Shown: positions 63,447 through 64,000 of the stretch, piece by piece
How the letters are laid out: each line of letters starts with the position of its first letter
Position numbering within the stretch: the first letter of the stretch is position 1
Source: Lunularia cruciata
Taxonomy: Eukaryota > Streptophyta > Marchantiopsida > Lunulariales > Lunulariaceae
Direction: 5' to 3'
NCBI GenBank assembly: GCA_948567375.1
Contig: OX419756.1
Span: forward strand, 67,346,333 to 67,410,332
DNA: 64,000 nucleotides
Program-made: the position numbers and the translations under genes
Notes under the pieces: generated by a model
What the model was told of the DNA's origin: nothing
The model's database searches: none
What the model saw: only the letters and a program-made list of their open reading frames with translations

Positions 63447-64000
63447 TGTGACAACCCGGCAAATATCACTTTTGCGGTAATTGGGTAAGTAAAGTTCGTT
63501 CCCATAGAGATACAAGTCAAAAATGTCCAAATACAAAGTCAAACAGTAACACTTGCAGTTCTTCTTGGTTGCATCTTTAATCTCTCAAGTAGAAACCACA
63601 CCCAAAAGAGAGTAACAAGCACTAACTCACAGTCTTGTCACAAATTAACACTTCTTAATCACAACTCCATCAAATCTTTCCAAACAATCTTGATTGTGAT
63701 GATTCAGGCTCTCCTTAAAATGGCACTTCACTACAAAACGACCTCACCTCAGAATTGTGTTCCACCCCTCCACTGAAGGCACAACTTCCTCGATCAAAAT
63801 TGCTTCACATCAACTTCGCATTGCACTCACAAATGCATAATACTACCAACACTACAATTCCTTGCAAATCTGTCAAGGCATCGCTTCGATTGCACTTCAC
63901 TCAGGATCAAACACACAGAATGAAGATCAAGGCTACGGAATCCAACATCCAACAAGCACATTGACTTGCACTTTGAATTTCTCCAAATACTCACAAACAC
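63447..64000 (-). repeat. family 2 LTR, cut by the window end
   Basis: TGTGACAACCCGGCAAATAT opens it on the plus strand. The match to 15,015-15,580 continues to the last base. No primer site follows the LTR end on its left side, so it is not a 5' LTR next to an intact leader. Confidence 0.8.

Overview
The window looks like nuclear DNA from a land plant, most likely a species with a large, repeat-rich genome. The evidence is: plant-type Ty3/gypsy and Ty1/copia elements with tRNA-Asp-like and tRNA-iMet-like primer sites, a decayed nuclear copy of the plastid gene atpH, and an LRR-GTPase gene of the ROCO type. The AT-rich plastid-style atpH sequence and the ROCO gene would suit a bryophyte, lycophyte, fern or gymnosperm, but the sequence alone does not settle the species. 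Most of the 64 kb is old transposon sequence carrying stop codons and frameshifts. Many of the readable changes (CAG to TAG, TGG to TAG) look like decay of methylated cytosines.

Layout, left half. 0.5-6 kb holds two plus-strand copies of a non-LTR retrotransposon with a C-terminal zinc knuckle and a restriction-like endonuclease motif; a third copy lies inverted at 26.5-27.2 kb. 6-11.4 kb is a minus-strand Ty3/gypsy element (family 1) with a 690-bp 5' LTR. 11.4-14.9 kb is the gag-protease part of a second gypsy family (family 2), with a primer site next to its LTR end. 15.0-21 kb holds an LTR of family 2 and two copies of a long accessory ORF with a coiled-coil part. 20.9-25 kb is a plus-strand gag-protease copy of family 1 and an unknown ORF. 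25.1-26.4 kb is another family 2 LTR with its accessory-ORF end.

Centre. 28,180-32,058 is the only convincing long, intact gene: a 1292-codon intronless LRR-Roc-COR protein. Downstream lies a block (A, 33.7-36.2 kb) that recurs at 45.8-48.5 kb (B, same direction) and, inverted and partial, at 36.9-38.6 kb (C). The block carries short open frames with mostly synonymous differences between copies, arranged as two divergent small paralogous heads about 600 bp apart. I do not recognise this family. Block C is split by a solo LTR with a perfect 5-bp target duplication. At 39.6 kb lies the atpH fragment, followed by a roughly 375-bp inverted repeat and a family 1 LTR.

Right half. 41.8-45.1 kb is another minus-strand accessory-ORF region. 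48.5-53.1 kb is a Ty1/copia element with both LTRs, PBS, PPT and all domains, but broken frames. 55.0-55.4 and 58.7-61.9 kb are remnants of a third gypsy family on the minus strand; a family 1 LTR is inserted at its RT/RNase H junction. 55.8-58.0 kb is strongly purine-rich on the plus strand with a 180-bp tandem duplication. The window ends inside another family 2 LTR.

The genes do not form a pathway. The window is one host gene, a small unknown duplicated gene cluster, and layers of nested retroelements.
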